Assembly: GCF_014836715.1 (NCBI RefSeq)
Contig: NZ_JACSQI010000004.1
Span: 62,001 to 126,000 of the forward strand
Origin: Escherichia whittamii
GTDB lineage: Bacteria > Pseudomonadota > Gammaproteobacteria > Enterobacterales > Enterobacteriaceae
Direction: 5' to 3'
DNA: 64,000 nucleotides
This document shows, one piece after another, positions 22,970 to 34,616 of the stretch. The notes below the pieces were generated by a model. The model saw only the letters and a list, made by a program, of their open reading frames with translations. It was not told the origin of the DNA and made no database searches. The first letter of the stretch is position 1. Every line of letters starts with the position of its first letter. The position numbers and the translations under genes are program-made.

Positions 22970-23970
22970 GATGGTATCCGTGGTTAAGACCCGATTTCGA
23001 GAAACTGGTAGCCAGCTATCAGGCCGGAAGGGGTCACCATGCGCTACTCATTCAGGCGTTACCTGGCATGGGCGATGATGCCTTAATCTACGCTTTAAGC
23101 CGTTATCTCCTGTGCCAACAACCAGAGGGTCATAAAAGCTGCGGCCATTGTCGTGGATGTCAGTTGATGCAGGCGGGAACGCATCCCGACTATTACACCC
23201 TTGCTCCCGAAAAAGGGAAAAACGCGCTGGGCATTGATGCGGTGCGTGAAGTCACTGAAAAACTGAATGAGCACGCGCGTTTAGGCGGCGCTAAAGTTGT
23301 CTGGATAACCGATGCCGCCTTGCTGACCGACGCAGCGGCGAACGCTTTGCTAAAAACACTGGAAGAGCCGCCGGCAGAAACCTGGTTTTTCCTTGCTACC
23401 CGAGAGCCTGAACGTTTACTGGCGACATTACGTAGTCGCTGTCGGCTACATTACCTGGCACCACCGCCAGAACAGTACGCCGTGACCTGGCTTTCACGTG
23501 AAGTGACAATGTCACAGGACGCGTTACTTGCCGCACTGCGCTTAAGCGCCGGTTCGCCTGGCGCGGCGTTGGCGTTGTTTCAGGGAGATACCTGGCAGGT
23601 CCGTGAAACACTTTGCCAGGCATTGGGTCACTGTGTGCAATCTGGTGACTGGTATTCCCTGTTGCCGACACTTAATCACGAACAAGCTCCGGCGCGTTTG
23701 CACTGGCTGGCAACTCTGTTGATGGACGCGCTCAAGCGTAAGTATGGCGCTTCGCAGGTTACCAATGTCGATGTGCCGGGCGTTGTTGCTGCGCTGGCAA
23801 ACCAGCTTTCTCCCTCGCGCCTGCAGGCTATACTGGGGGATGTATGTCGCACCCGTGAGCAGTTAATTTCTGTCACTGGCGTAAACCGAGAGCTTCTCAT
23901 CACCGATCTTTTACTGCGTATTGAGCATTATCTGCAACCGGGCGTTGTGCTACCGGTGCCTCATCTTTAA
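22966..23970 (+). CDS. holB: DNA polymerase III subunit delta'
   Basis: 334 residues. Delta' is part of the clamp-loader complex that opens and loads the beta sliding clamp. It is an AAA+ fold without a working Walker A: the P-loop position reads L-P-G-M-G-D-D-A. The zinc site is complete (C50, C59, C62, C65), and the S-R-C motif (L-R-S-R-C-R) that supplies the arginine finger is present. It overlaps tmk as ATGA; ycfH follows after 10 bases. Confidence 0.97.
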   Translation: MRWYPWLRPDFEKLVASYQAGRGHHALLIQALPGMGDDALIYALSRYLLCQQPEGHKSCGHCRGCQLMQAGTHPDYYTLAPEKGKNALGIDAVREVTEKLNEHARLGGAKVVWITDAALLTDAAANALLKTLEEPPAETWFFLATREPERLLATLRSRCRLHYLAPPPEQYAVTWLSREVTMSQDALLAALRLSAGSPGAALALFQGDTWQVRETLCQALGHCVQSGDWYSLLPTLNHEQAPARLHWLATLLMDALKRKYGASQVTNVDVPGVVAALANQLSPSRLQAILGDVCRTREQLISVTGVNRELLITDLLLRIEHYLQPGVVLPVPHL

Positions 23971-23980
23971 GAGAAACATC

Positions 23981-24778
23981 ATGTTTTTAGTCGACTCACA
24001 CTGCCATCTCGATGGCCTGGATTATGAATCTTTGCATAAGGACGTGGATGACGTCCTGGCGAAAGCCGCTGCGCGCGATGTGAAATTTTGTCTGGCGGTC
24101 GCCACGACATTACCGGGTTATCTGCATATGCGGGATCTGGTAGGCGAACGTGACAACGTCGTATTTTCTTGCGGTGTGCATCCGCTCAACCAGAACGATC
24201 CCTGTGATGTGGAAGATTTACGCCGCCTGGCGGCGGAAGAGGGCGTTGTTGCTCTCGGGGAAACCGGGCTGGATTATTATTACACGCCGGAAACTAAAGT
24301 GCGTCAGCAAGAGTCTTTCATCCACCATATCCAGATTGGTCGTGAACTGAACAAGCCGGTTATCGTTCATACGCGTGACGCCCGCGCCGATACGCTGGCA
24401 ATTCTGCGCGAAGAAAAGGTGACGGATTGCGGTGGCGTACTACACTGTTTTACAGAGGACAGAGAAACGGCAGGCAAATTACTGGATCTTGGATTTTACA
24501 TCTCCTTCTCCGGTATTGTGACCTTCCGTAATGCAGAACAACTACGTGATGCCGCGCGTTATGTGCCGCTCGACCGATTACTGGTAGAAACTGACGCGCC
24601 TTATTTGGCACCTGTGCCGCATCGAGGAAAAGAGAATCAACCTGCAATGGTTCGTGATGTTGCTGAATACATGGCTGTGTTGAAAGGTGTTACCGTTGAA
24701 GAGCTGGCGCAGGTAACCACCGATAACTTCGCCCGCCTGTTTCATATCGACGCTTCCCGCCTTCAATCCATCCGTTAA
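23981..24778 (+). CDS. ycfH: TatD-family metal-dependent hydrolase YcfH
   Basis: 265 residues from ATG 23981 after AAGAGAAAC; an upstream in-frame ATG within holB would add 20 unrelated residues. It is a TIM-barrel TatD-type hydrolase, expected to bind two metal ions and probably to act as a deoxyribonuclease; its substrate is unproven. Metal-binding motifs are visible: D-S-H-C-H-L-D at the start, G-E-T-G-L-D-Y, V-I-V-H-T-R-D-A, G-G-V-L-H-C-F, and E-T-D-A-P-Y-L-A-P. Last gene of the pabC-mltG-tmk-holB-ycfH cluster. Confidence 0.95.
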   Translation: MFLVDSHCHLDGLDYESLHKDVDDVLAKAAARDVKFCLAVATTLPGYLHMRDLVGERDNVVFSCGVHPLNQNDPCDVEDLRRLAAEEGVVALGETGLDYYYTPETKVRQQESFIHHIQIGRELNKPVIVHTRDARADTLAILREEKVTDCGGVLHCFTEDRETAGKLLDLGFYISFSGIVTFRNAEQLRDAARYVPLDRLLVETDAPYLAPVPHRGKENQPAMVRDVAEYMAVLKGVTVEELAQVTTDNFARLFHIDASRLQSIR

Positions 24779-24922
24779 ATGAATTTATTTTAAGGCTCGT
24801 AATTAATTACTAAAACGAGTAAAGTTCACCGCCGCAAATTGGGCGGTGAATAGCCATGTTTGAAGCATTATGACATTTCTTTTGTCAATATGTGCACCTT
24901 TGCTAAAGGTCCGAAGTTGAAA

Positions 24923-24940
24923 CGTGATAGCCGTCAAACA
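24923..24940 (+). promoter_or_regulatory. CRP-like site and Mlc-type region upstream of ptsG
   Basis: CGTGATAGCCGTCAAACA resembles a CRP half-site pair (TGTGA-N6-TCACA with mismatches). Downstream, at about 24952-24979, TTATTTTACTCTGTGTAATAAATAAA matches the kind of TT-rich element bound by the glucose repressor Mlc, and overlaps a TACTCT -10 candidate (24959-24964). This agrees with known CRP activation and Mlc repression of ptsG. The whole 294-base gap from ycfH holds no gene. Confidence 0.55.
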
Positions 24941-25043
24941 AATCGATAATGAATTATTTTACTCTGTGTAATAAATAAAGGGCGCTTAGACGCCCTGTAC
25001 ACGGCAAGGTTCTCCCCCCCTTGTCACGCGTGAGAACGTTAAA

Positions 25044-25064
25044 AGCACCCATACTCAGGAGCAC
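25044..25064 (+). promoter_or_regulatory. SgrS target and ribosome site in the ptsG leader
   Basis: The sequence around CACCCATACTCAGGAGCAC, which includes the AGGAG ribosome site, is complementary to the conserved seed of the small RNA SgrS (GUGACUGAGUAUUGGUGU as I recall it). During sugar-phosphate stress SgrS pairs here with Hfq, blocks translation and triggers RNase E cleavage. Upstream leader hairpins are GGGCGCTTAGACGCCC (24980-24995) and GTTCTC/GAGAAC (25010-25037). Confidence 0.85.
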
Positions 25065-25072
25065 TCTCAATT

Positions 25073-26506
25073 ATGTTTAAGAATGCATTTGCTAACCTGC
25101 AAAAGGTCGGTAAATCGCTGATGCTGCCGGTATCCGTACTGCCTATCGCAGGTATTCTGCTGGGCGTCGGTTCCGCGAATTTCAGCTGGCTGCCCGCCGT
25201 TGTATCGCATGTTATGGCAGAAGCGGGCGGTTCCGTCTTTGCAAACATGCCACTGATTTTTGCAATTGGTGTCGCCCTCGGCTTTACCAATAACGATGGC
25301 GTATCCGCGCTGGCCGCAGTTGTTGCCTATGGCATCATGGTAAAAACCATGGCCGTGGTTGCGCCGCTGGTACTGCATTTACCTGCTGAAGAAATTGCCG
25401 CTAAACACCTGGCGGATACGGGCGTACTCGGGGGGATCATCTCCGGTGCGATCGCAGCGTACATGTTTAACCGTTTCTACCGTATTAAGCTGCCTGAGTA
25501 TCTTGGCTTCTTTGCCGGTAAACGCTTTGTGCCGATCATTTCTGGCCTGGCTGCCATCTTTACTGGCGTTGTGCTGTCCTTTATTTGGCCGCCAATTGGT
25601 TCCGCCATTCAGACCTTCTCCCAGTGGGCTGCTTACCAGAACCCGGTAGTTGCGTTTGGTATTTACGGCTTCATCGAACGCTGCCTGGTACCGTTTGGTC
25701 TGCACCACATCTGGAACGTACCTTTCCAGATGCAGATTGGTGAATACACCAACGCAGCAGGTCAGGTGTTCCACGGCGATATTCCGCGTTATATGGCGGG
25801 TGACCCGACTGCGGGTAAACTGTCTGGCGGCTTCCTGTTCAAAATGTATGGTCTGCCGGCTGCCGCAATTGCTATCTGGCACTCTGCTAAACCAGAAAAC
25901 CGCGCTAAAGTGGGCGGTATCATGATCTCCGCTGCGTTGACCTCGTTCCTGACCGGTATCACCGAGCCGATCGAGTTCTCCTTCATGTTCGTTGCGCCGA
26001 TCCTGTACATCATCCACGCGATTCTGGCAGGTCTGGCATTCCCAATCTGTATTCTTCTGGGGATGCGCGATGGTACATCGTTCTCGCACGGTCTGATCGA
26101 CTTCATCGTCCTGTCTGGTAACAGCAGCAAACTGTGGCTGTTCCCGATTGTCGGTATTGGTTATGCGATTGTTTACTACACCATCTTCCGCGTACTGATT
26201 AAAGCTCTGGATCTGAAAACTCCGGGCCGTGAAGACGCAACTGAAGATGCGAAAGCTACCGGCTCCAGCGAAATGGCACCGGCTCTGGTTGCTGCATTTG
26301 GTGGTAAAGAAAACATCACTAACCTTGACGCATGTATTACCCGTCTGCGCGTCAGTGTTGCGGATGTGTCCAAAGTGGATCAGGCTGGCCTGAAGAAACT
26401 GGGCGCAGCGGGCGTAGTGGTCGCTGGTTCTGGTGTTCAGGCGATTTTCGGTACTAAATCCGATAACCTGAAAACCGAAATGGATGAGTACATCCGTAAC
26501 CACTAA
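25073..26506 (+). CDS. ptsG: PTS glucose permease IICB (EIICB-Glc)
   Basis: 477 residues. PtsG imports glucose and phosphorylates it with phosphate from EIIA-Glc. The IIC membrane domain (about 1-385) has many hydrophobic segments and the substrate motif G-I-T-E-P-I-E-F. A linker ([10 protein letters not shown]) leads to the cytosolic IIB domain (about 400-477), where Cys421 in L-D-A-C-I-T-R-L-R carries the phosphate. The ATG follows AGGAGCACTCTCAATT. It has its own promoter region and ends in a terminator. Confidence 0.98.
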   Translation: MFKNAFANLQKVGKSLMLPVSVLPIAGILLGVGSANFSWLPAVVSHVMAEAGGSVFANMPLIFAIGVALGFTNNDGVSALAAVVAYGIMVKTMAVVAPLVLHLPAEEIAAKHLADTGVLGGIISGAIAAYMFNRFYRIKLPEYLGFFAGKRFVPIISGLAAIFTGVVLSFIWPPIGSAIQTFSQWAAYQNPVVAFGIYGFIERCLVPFGLHHIWNVPFQMQIGEYTNAAGQVFHGDIPRYMAGDPTAGKLSGGFLFKMYGLPAAAIAIWHSAKPENRAKVGGIMISAALTSFLTGITEPIEFSFMFVAPILYIIHAILAGLAFPICILLGMRDGTSFSHGLIDFIVLSGNSSKLWLFPIVGIGYAIVYYTIFRVLIKALDLKTPGREDATEDAKATGSSEMAPALVAAFGGKENITNLDACITRLRVSVADVSKVDQAGLKKLGAAGVVVAGSGVQAIFGTKSDNLKTEMDEYIRNH

Positions 26507-26528
26507 TCCGTAAGATGTTGGGGAGACT

Positions 26529-26554
26529 AAGGCAGCCGAATGGCTGCCTTTTTT
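26529..26554 (+). terminator. Intrinsic terminator of ptsG
   Basis: AAGGCAGCC-GAAT-GGCTGCCTT is a perfect 9-base-pair stem with tetraloop followed by TTTT. It points rightward. On the other strand the stem is followed by AGTCTCC, so it is not a clear terminator for convergent fhuE, whose stop is 12 bases away. Confidence 0.88.
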
Positions 26555-26565
26555 ACAGGTGTTAA

Positions 26566-28755
26566 TCAGAATTGATACGTGCCGGTAATACTGAAATTAC
26601 GTGGTGCGCCGTAGACGATAGAACCTTCCACATTGGTATCGTAGGTTTTGTCGAACAGGTTATTGACGTTCCCCTGCAACGAGAAGTTTTTCGTCACCTG
26701 GTAGCGGGTGAACAGATCCACCAGCGCGTAGCTACCTTGCTCGGCGCGGAAGGTGCCATACGGTGTCACAGTGTCGGTATACACCCGATTTTGCCAGTTA
26801 ACGCCACCGCCGACCGTCAACTCTGGCATGACAGGCAACCGATAGCTGGTAAACATTTTAACCGTGGTACGTGGCAGATTCGGATTAACGGCATTCCCCT
26901 CGTTATCTTCCGCCACATAGCGCGTTGCGCCAAACGTCAGCTGCCAGTTGTCGGTAATTGCGCCGTTAAGTTCAAATTCCACGCCTTTACTTACTGTCCC
27001 ATCCACCGCTTTATAGGCGGTTTCGCCGTTACTGCCGGGGATAGGCACTCCGGTGGACTGGGCGACATTATCCTGCTCAATACGGAAGATGGCTAACGTG
27101 GTGGTCAGACGGCTATTCATCCAGTCTGATTTCAGACCCAGTTCGTAGTTGTTACCGGTGATTGGCGCCAGATATTTGCCCGAACTGTCGCGATCATTTT
27201 GCGGCTGGAAAATAGATGTATAGCTGGCATAGGTCGACCAGTTGTCATTGATGTCAAACACCAGACCCGCATAAGGCGTAGTGTGGTTTTTCTCCATGCT
27301 GTAAGTCAGCGTATCAACCCGCCAGTTGGTATAACGTGCGCCGAGGATAAGATGCAGCGGATCGGCAAGAGTGACACGAGTGGCGGCATATAACGATTTC
27401 ATATGTGTGGTATCGTCCTGCGCCAGGCTTTGCGGCGCCCAGTTAGTCTGCGGGAAGTTACCGTTGAAGTTGTAGAAACTGCCAATTTCATTGGGGAAAA
27501 CGTTAGCCCAGGAGCTGAAATAGCGGTTGTTTTGTTTACTGTAGCTACCGCCGAGCATCAGATTGTGCTGGCGACCAAATAATTCATAACTGCCGTCGGC
27601 AAACAGATCCAGCGCGTCAACTTTACGTTTGCCACTGTTCCAGCCAGTGCCGCCAACATAATCAAATCCAGGGCCATAGCTGCCATATGGTCCCACCAGC
27701 GTTCCATCTGCTTTATTTACGTAGGCATCGACATACATCATTTTGCTGTCAAATTCGACTTCGGAATGGGTAGCATTCAGCGTCGCCTGCCAGGTATCGG
27801 CAAATCGCTGCTTCAGTGACAGAAAGACTTTGTTGATCTCTTTGTCGTTATACGCCCAGTCAGGCGCGGTACTGCGGGCGCGATCGTAACTGTTGCTGCT
27901 GCCATCGGTATTCCAGCGTGGCAGGCCGCCCCAGGTCGGGCTGTTAACATCAATACGTTGATATTCATAACCGGCAGAAAATGTGGTCAGCTCGCCCAGA
28001 TCAGCATCCACAATGCCAGAGAAGAAAGTTTTTTCGCTATTGTAGCGATCCAGCCATAAATCGTTGTTCTGATAGCCGCCAACAATTCGTGCGCGGACTT
28101 TACCATCTTCCGTGAGCGGACTTTGTAAATCCGCCACATAACGTTCTTTGTTCCAGCTACCGTATTCCGCCGAGACATCGCCTTTAAATTCACGGCTGGT
28201 GGCGTGTTTGCGGACCATATTAATCGCCGCAGAAGGATTGCCGGTGCCGGTCATTAGCCCGGTCGCGCCACGCACCACTTCTACACGCTCGAACAGCGCC
28301 ATATCCGTGAGTGCGTCGCCCAGATTCCACCGTGATTCAAAATAGGTGGGAATGCCATCGACCATATAGTTATCGATCTGGAATCCACGCGAATAATAGA
28401 GGGTGCGGTCGGAGTCGGCCTGGCTTTTGCTTATCCCCAGAGTGTTTTCCATCACTTCGCCCAGCGTTTGCAGTTGCTGATCTTCCATTCGCTGCTGGCT
28501 GACAATAGTGACCGACTGTGGAATATCACGTTGGGTCATCTGCATTTTAGTACCTACAGAGGTAGACGTTACGCTGTAATCATTTTCGTCATCAACTGGA
28601 GCATTGGCCGCCCCCTCAACAATCACTGTTTCTTCGGCGGTTGGCACGGCAAATGTAGCGGAAGGAAATAAAGCCAGAGCAATGCAGGCTGCGAGCAGCG
28701 ACGGCGTGGCTGCGGCTGGATGCTGATTATCCCTGTTAAATTGTGTCGAAAGCAT
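26566..28755 (-). CDS. fhuE: TonB-dependent ferric-coprogen/rhodotorulic acid receptor FhuE
   Basis: 729 residues. FhuE is an outer-membrane receptor for fungal and other hydroxamate siderophores (coprogen, ferrioxamine B, rhodotorulic acid). A Sec signal (about 1-36, A-C-I-A-L-A-L-F-P-S-A-T-F-A) is followed by the TonB box E-E-T-V-I-V-E-G, the plug (D-I-P-Q-S-V-T-I-V-S through the V-E-V-V-R-G-A-T-G-L-M-T-G region), and a 22-strand barrel ending in the typical terminal aromatic residue (T-Y-Q-F). It is convergent with ptsG. Confidence 0.98.
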   Translation of the reverse strand: MLSTQFNRDNQHPAAATPSLLAACIALALFPSATFAVPTAEETVIVEGAANAPVDDENDYSVTSTSVGTKMQMTQRDIPQSVTIVSQQRMEDQQLQTLGEVMENTLGISKSQADSDRTLYYSRGFQIDNYMVDGIPTYFESRWNLGDALTDMALFERVEVVRGATGLMTGTGNPSAAINMVRKHATSREFKGDVSAEYGSWNKERYVADLQSPLTEDGKVRARIVGGYQNNDLWLDRYNSEKTFFSGIVDADLGELTTFSAGYEYQRIDVNSPTWGGLPRWNTDGSSNSYDRARSTAPDWAYNDKEINKVFLSLKQRFADTWQATLNATHSEVEFDSKMMYVDAYVNKADGTLVGPYGSYGPGFDYVGGTGWNSGKRKVDALDLFADGSYELFGRQHNLMLGGSYSKQNNRYFSSWANVFPNEIGSFYNFNGNFPQTNWAPQSLAQDDTTHMKSLYAATRVTLADPLHLILGARYTNWRVDTLTYSMEKNHTTPYAGLVFDINDNWSTYASYTSIFQPQNDRDSSGKYLAPITGNNYELGLKSDWMNSRLTTTLAIFRIEQDNVAQSTGVPIPGSNGETAYKAVDGTVSKGVEFELNGAITDNWQLTFGATRYVAEDNEGNAVNPNLPRTTVKMFTSYRLPVMPELTVGGGVNWQNRVYTDTVTPYGTFRAEQGSYALVDLFTRYQVTKNFSLQGNVNNLFDKTYDTNVEGSIVYGAPRNFSITGTYQF

Positions 28756-29088
28756 CTGAAATCTCTTGATTTATGTTGTAGTCAGGCTCATTCCAGAGGA
28801 GGGCGATGAGCGGTTATATTTAGCGGGCTAATAATTTTACATGGAAATGCAAATGAGAAATATACGCATTCATATTTAACATGTAAACCAAAGAGAAAGT
28901 GTGTTTTCGGTTCATTCGCAGGCATAAAGGGGAATAATGGCGATGTATGCGGCAGTAAAACGATTTTTTGCTTAATAAATCGTGGCTTAAGGTTGAAAGA
29001 GCAGGTTTAACTCGACCATACTCTATACTCGCAGTGTGGCGCGGCGTAGCATGGCGCAACGCATGACTATTTGAAAAAGGAAAATGTC
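28756..29088. promoter_or_regulatory. Divergent fhuE-hinT control region with a weak Fur-like site
   Basis: This 333-base gap holds no gene on either strand. GGAAATGCAAATGAGAAAT (28843-28861) matches the 19-base Fur consensus at about 10 positions and lies 90-105 bases before the fhuE ATG, where an iron-responsive operator is expected. Near 29020-29040 TACTCTATACTC offers -10 candidates for hinT. Neither start has been fixed. Confidence 0.45.
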
Positions 29089-29448
29089 GTGGCAGAAGAA
29101 ACTATTTTTAGCAAAATTATTCGTCGTGAGATCCCCTCCGATATCGTCTACCAGGATGATCTGGTAACGGCGTTTCGCGATATTTCGCCGCAAGCGCCAA
29201 CGCATATTTTAATCATTCCTAATATCCTGATTCCTACCGTGAACGACGTCTCTGCCGAGCATGAGCAGGCGCTGGGACGCATGATCACAGTAGCGGCAAA
29301 AATCGCCGAGCAAGAAGGCATTGCCGAAGATGGCTATCGTCTGATCATGAACACCAACCGCCATGGCGGGCAAGAGGTCTACCACATTCATATGCACCTG
29401 CTGGGTGGTCGTCCTCTGGGGCCAATGCTGGCGCATAAAGGCCTGTAA
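29089..29448 (+). CDS. hinT: Purine nucleoside phosphoramidase HinT
   Basis: 119 residues from GTG 29089, directly after the ribosome site AAAAAGGAAA; the in-frame TTG at 29071 would add six residues and lies inside that site. HinT hydrolyses AMP-NH2 and AMP-lysine-type phosphoramidates. It is a HIT protein with the catalytic His triad H-I-H-M-H-L-L near the C-terminus and the [12 protein letters not shown] substrate strand. Its stop is 2 bases before the ycfL ATG. Confidence 0.97.
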   Translation: MAEETIFSKIIRREIPSDIVYQDDLVTAFRDISPQAPTHILIIPNILIPTVNDVSAEHEQALGRMITVAAKIAEQEGIAEDGYRLIMNTNRHGGQEVYHIHMHLLGGRPLGPMLAHKGL

Positions 29449-29450
29449 CG

Positions 29451-29828
29451 ATGAGAAAAGGATGCTTTGGGCTGGTGTCTCTGGTGTTGTTATTGCTGGT
29501 AGGCTGTCGTTCACATCCGGAAATTCCGGTGAATGATGAACAGTCACTGGTGATGGAGTCATCTTTGCTGGCAGCGGGCATTAGCGCAGAAAAGCCCGTT
29601 CTTTCAACGTCTGATATTCAGCCTTCAGCATCCTCGACGCTTTATAACGAAAGGCAAGAACCCGTTACCGTTCATTATCGTTTTTACTGGTATGACGCCA
29701 GAGGGCTGGAGATGCATCCTCTGGAAACGCCGCGCAGCGTTACCATTCCCGCACGTTCGGCGGTAACTCTGTACGGCAGCGCCAATTATCTTGGGGCGCA
29801 CAAAGTCAGACTTTATCTATATTTGTAA
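29451..29828 (+). CDS. ycfL: Lipoprotein YcfL, DUF1425
   Basis: 125 residues. The N-terminus is a lipoprotein signal with lipobox L-V-G-C, lipidated Cys19; the residues after Cys (R-S-H) do not contain the Asp that retains lipoproteins in the inner membrane, so outer-membrane location is likely. The mature part is a beta-rich DUF1425 domain (V-H-Y-R-F-Y-W-Y-D and T-L-Y-G-S-A). Function unknown. It sits 13 bases before lpoB, and the conserved pairing suggests an envelope role. Confidence 0.93.
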   Translation: MRKGCFGLVSLVLLLLVGCRSHPEIPVNDEQSLVMESSLLAAGISAEKPVLSTSDIQPSASSTLYNERQEPVTVHYRFYWYDARGLEMHPLETPRSVTIPARSAVTLYGSANYLGAHKVRLYLYL

Positions 29829-29841
29829 GGGGTGAATCTTG

Positions 29842-30463
29842 ATGACAAAAATGAGTCGCTACGCCTTGATTACCGCGCTGGCGATGTTTCTCGCCGGGTG
29901 TGTGGGGCCACGTGAACCCGCACCGGTAGAAGAGGTGAAACCTGTGCCGGAGCAACCTGCCGAGCCGCAACAGCCAGAACCCACTGTACCATCGGTGCCG
30001 ACGATCCCGCAGCAGCCAGGGCCAATTGAGCACGAAGACCAAACCGCACCACCTGCGCCGCATATTCGCCATTATGACTGGAATGGCGCAATGCAGCCGA
30101 TGGTCAGTAAAATGCTTGGGGCCGATGGCGTGACCGCAGGCAGTGTCTTGCTGGTTGATAGCGTCAATAACCGCACCAATGGTTCTTTGAATACCGGGGA
30201 AGCGACAGAAACGCTGCGCAATGCACTGGCCAATAACGGTAAATTTACCCTTGTTTCCGCCCAGCAGCTTTCGATGGCCAAGCAGCAGTTAGGTTTGTCG
30301 CCGCAGGACAGCTTAGGCACCCGTAGTAAAGCCATTGGTATTGCTCGCAACGTTGGGGCTCATTATGTGCTTTACTCCAGCGCCTCTGGCAACGTTAACG
30401 CTCCGGCTCTGCAAATGCAGCTGATGCTGGTGCAAACGGGCGAAATTATCTGGTCGGGTAAAG

Positions 30464-30483
<20 letters not shown>
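29842..30483 (+). CDS. lpoB: Penicillin-binding protein 1B activator LpoB
   Basis: 213 residues from ATG 29842; a TTG one codon earlier is not needed. LpoB is an outer-membrane lipoprotein that reaches through the periplasm to stimulate the synthase PBP1b. Lipobox L-A-G-C (Cys20) is followed by a long disordered Pro/Glu/Gln-rich linker (about 24-75, with [10 protein letters not shown]) and a globular TolB-N-like domain (about 78-213). Its last 20 bases overlap the start of thiK. Confidence 0.97.
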
Positions 30484-32324
<1,841 letters not shown>

Positions 32325-32346
32325 CCCTGGCTTATGTGAGGAAGCG

Positions 32347-32889
32347 ATGATTATCTATTTGCACGGTTTTGACTCTAACAGTCCGGGTAACCACGAGAAA
32401 GTCTTACAATTGCAGTTTATTGACCCGGATGTACGGCTAATAAGCTACAGCACCCGGCATCCGAAACATGATATGCAGCATCTGCTCAAAGAAGTGGACA
32501 AAATGCTGCAACTGAATGTCGATGAGCGCCCGCTCATTTGTGGCGTTGGTCTGGGCGGTTATTGGGCAGAGCGGATTGGTTTTCTCTGTGATATTCGCCA
32601 GGTGATCTTCAACCCCAATTTGTTCCCTTATGAGAACATGGAAGGGAAGATTGATCGCCCGGAAGAGTATGCCGATATTGCTACCAAGTGTGTGACCAAC
32701 TTCCGCGAGAAGAATCGCGATCGTTGTCTGGTGATTTTATCGCGTAATGATGAAGCGCTTAACAGTCAGCGGACATCTGAAGAGTTGCATCATTATTACG
32801 AGATTGTCTGGGACGAAGAGCAGACGCACAAATTCAAAAATATCTCTCCGCATTTGCAGCGCATTAAAGCATTCAAAACCCTCGGTTAA
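32347..32889 (+). CDS. ycfP: UPF0227 alpha/beta-hydrolase-like protein YcfP
   Basis: 180 residues from ATG 32347 ([12 protein letters not shown]); upstream in-frame starts lie within nagZ. It has the oxyanion-hole start L-H-G-F and a nucleophile-elbow position reading G-V-G-L-G-G-Y-W, where Ser is replaced by Leu, so normal serine-esterase chemistry is unlikely. UPF0227 proteins have no established function. It follows nagZ by 22 bases and probably shares its transcript. Confidence 0.93.
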
Positions 32890-32897
32890 TTGGCATC

Positions 32898-32934
32898 GTC
32901 GCATCAGGTAACCTTGTTGGGTACCTGATGCGAC
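32898..32934. repeat. REP-derived palindrome after ycfP
   Basis: GTCGCATCAGGTA and TACCTGATGCGAC are perfect 13-base inverted arms around an 11-base centre. The arms resemble half of a REP unit. It starts 9 bases after the ycfP stop and may protect or end the mRNA; there is no T tract. Confidence 0.75.
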
Positions 32935-32989
32935 CCGGATTCTATCGTTCGGAAAAGATGTCCATGCCGCATTCGACGGCCGTACACCA

Positions 32990-33027
32990 ATGCCTGATGC
33001 GATGCTGCGCATCTTATCAGGCCTACC
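32990..33027. repeat. REP element upstream of ndh
   Basis: TGCCTGATGCGATGCTGCGC with ATCTTATCAGGCCTAC is a REP unit. Together with the palindrome at 32898 it takes up much of the 410-base gap between ycfP and ndh; the remainder is the ndh promoter region. Confidence 0.8.
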
Positions 33028-33149
33028 AAACGCCCTCCATATACGCCTCACCCTATATCACTCCTCCCTGGATTCGTTTAAATAATAAACAATAAACTCT
33101 GTTTTTTGATCTCAACAGGTAAATCAGCCTATCTTTTCAGCAACAAAAC

Positions 33150-33163
33150 TTGATTAACATCAA
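33150..33163 (+). promoter_or_regulatory. FNR site in the ndh promoter
   Basis: TTGAT-TAAC-ATCAA is a perfect match to the FNR consensus. FNR is known to repress ndh without oxygen. A TATTCT -10 candidate lies at 33193-33198. This places the site about 50 bases upstream of the probable start, as in the known ndh promoter. The rest of the gap to 33299 is AT-rich leader. Confidence 0.85.
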
Positions 33164-33299
33164 TTTTGGTATGACCAATGCACCATTCGTGTTATTCTCA
33201 ATAGCGAAGAACATTTTCATTGCTGTAACCTGTTGTTAATTAAGAGCTATGTTAATAACTATTAGTTAACAATTGGTTAATAAATTTAAGGGGGTCACG

Positions 33300-34604
33300 T
33301 TGACTACGCCATTGAAAAAGATTGTGATTGTCGGCGGCGGTGCTGGTGGGCTGGAAATGGCAACACAGCTTGGAGATAAGCTGGGGCGCAAGAAAAAAGC
33401 CAAAATTACGTTGGTCGATCGTAACCACAGCCACCTGTGGAAACCGTTGCTGCACGAAGTGGCGACCGGATCGCTCGATGAAGGCGTCGATGCGCTGAGT
33501 TATCTGGCCCATGCTCGTAATCATGGTTTCCAGTTCCAGCTGGGTTCCGTGGTTGATATCGATCGTGAAGCGAAAACAATCACCATTGCAGAACTGCGCG
33601 ACGAAAAAGGCGAATTGTTAGTTCCAGAGCGGAAAATTGCTTACGACACACTGGTGATGGCGCTGGGTAGCACCTCTAATGATTTCAACACGCCGGGCGT
33701 AAAAGAGAACTGCATTTTCCTCGATAATCCGCATCAGGCGCGTCGTTTCCATCAGGAGATGCTGAATCTGTTCCTGAAGTTTTCTGCCAACCTTGGCGCC
33801 AATGGTAAGGTGAATATTGCGATTGTTGGTGGCGGCGCGACCGGCGTAGAGCTCTCTGCTGAGTTGCACAATGCCGTGAAACAACTGCACAGTTACGGTT
33901 ACAAAGGGCTGACCAACGAAGCCCTGAACGTTACTCTGGTGGAAGCGGGCGAGCGAATTTTGCCAGCGTTGCCGCCGCGTATCTCTGCTGCGGCTCACAA
34001 TGAGTTAACGAAACTGGGTGTTCGCGTGCTGACGCAAACTATGGTTACCAGTGCCGATGAAGGTGGTTTGCACACTAAAGATGGCGAATATATTCAGGCC
34101 GATCTGATGGTGTGGGCTGCCGGGATAAAAGCCCCCGATTTCCTGAAAGATATTGGTGGTCTTGAAACCAACCGTATCAACCAACTGGTGGTGGAACCGA
34201 CGCTGCAAACCACGCGCGATCCAGACATTTACGCGATTGGCGACTGTGCGTCATGCCCGCGTCCGGAAGGGGGCTTTGTACCGCCGCGCGCTCAGGCCGC
34301 ACACCAGATGGCGACCTGCGCAATGAACAATATTCTGGCGCAGATGAACGGTAAGCAGCTGAAAAATTATCAGTATAAAGATCACGGTTCGCTGGTATCG
34401 CTGTCCAACTTCTCCACCGTTGGTAGCCTGATGGGTAACCTGACGCGTGGGTCAATGATGATTGAAGGGCGTATTGCGCGCTTTGTGTACATCTCGCTAT
34501 ACCGAATGCATCAGATTGCGCTACATGGCTACTTTAAAACCGGGTTAATGATGCTGGTGGGCAGTATCAACCGCGTTATCCGTCCGCGTCTGAAACTGCA
34601 TTAA
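33300..34604 (+). CDS. ndh: NADH:quinone oxidoreductase II (NDH-2)
   Basis: 434 residues from a TTG start directly preceded by AAGGGGGTCACG; an in-frame start at 33273 lies upstream of that ribosome site and is not supported. NDH-2 is the non-proton-pumping, FAD-containing NADH dehydrogenase at the inner face of the membrane. It has two Rossmann motifs, I-V-G-G-G-A-G-G (FAD) near the start and [10 protein letters not shown] (NADH) mid-protein, and A-I-G-D-C-A near the end. The hydrophobic/basic C-terminus ([11 protein letters not shown]) mediates membrane contact. Confidence 0.98.
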   Translation: MTTPLKKIVIVGGGAGGLEMATQLGDKLGRKKKAKITLVDRNHSHLWKPLLHEVATGSLDEGVDALSYLAHARNHGFQFQLGSVVDIDREAKTITIAELRDEKGELLVPERKIAYDTLVMALGSTSNDFNTPGVKENCIFLDNPHQARRFHQEMLNLFLKFSANLGANGKVNIAIVGGGATGVELSAELHNAVKQLHSYGYKGLTNEALNVTLVEAGERILPALPPRISAAAHNELTKLGVRVLTQTMVTSADEGGLHTKDGEYIQADLMVWAAGIKAPDFLKDIGGLETNRINQLVVEPTLQTTRDPDIYAIGDCASCPRPEGGFVPPRAQAAHQMATCAMNNILAQMNGKQLKNYQYKDHGSLVSLSNFSTVGSLMGNLTRGSMMIEGRIARFVYISLYRMHQIALHGYFKTGLMMLVGSINRVIRPRLKLH

Positions 34605-34616
34605 TCGGCGTGCACT

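Noticed and set aside
24825-24850. TTCACCGCC/GGCGGTGAA hairpin after ycfH as a terminator
   Set aside because: The stem is good but is followed by TAGCCATG without a T tract, so termination cannot be claimed.
25379-26503. 374-codon open frame antisense to ptsG
   Set aside because: Same shadow effect of biased codon use in ptsG; the product is polar, lacks domains, and begins without a ribosome site.
32898-33027. Possible CRISPR-like or attachment repeats near ndh and elsewhere
   Set aside because: The repeated units match REP/BIME structure, differ in spacing, and show no spacer array or cas genes.
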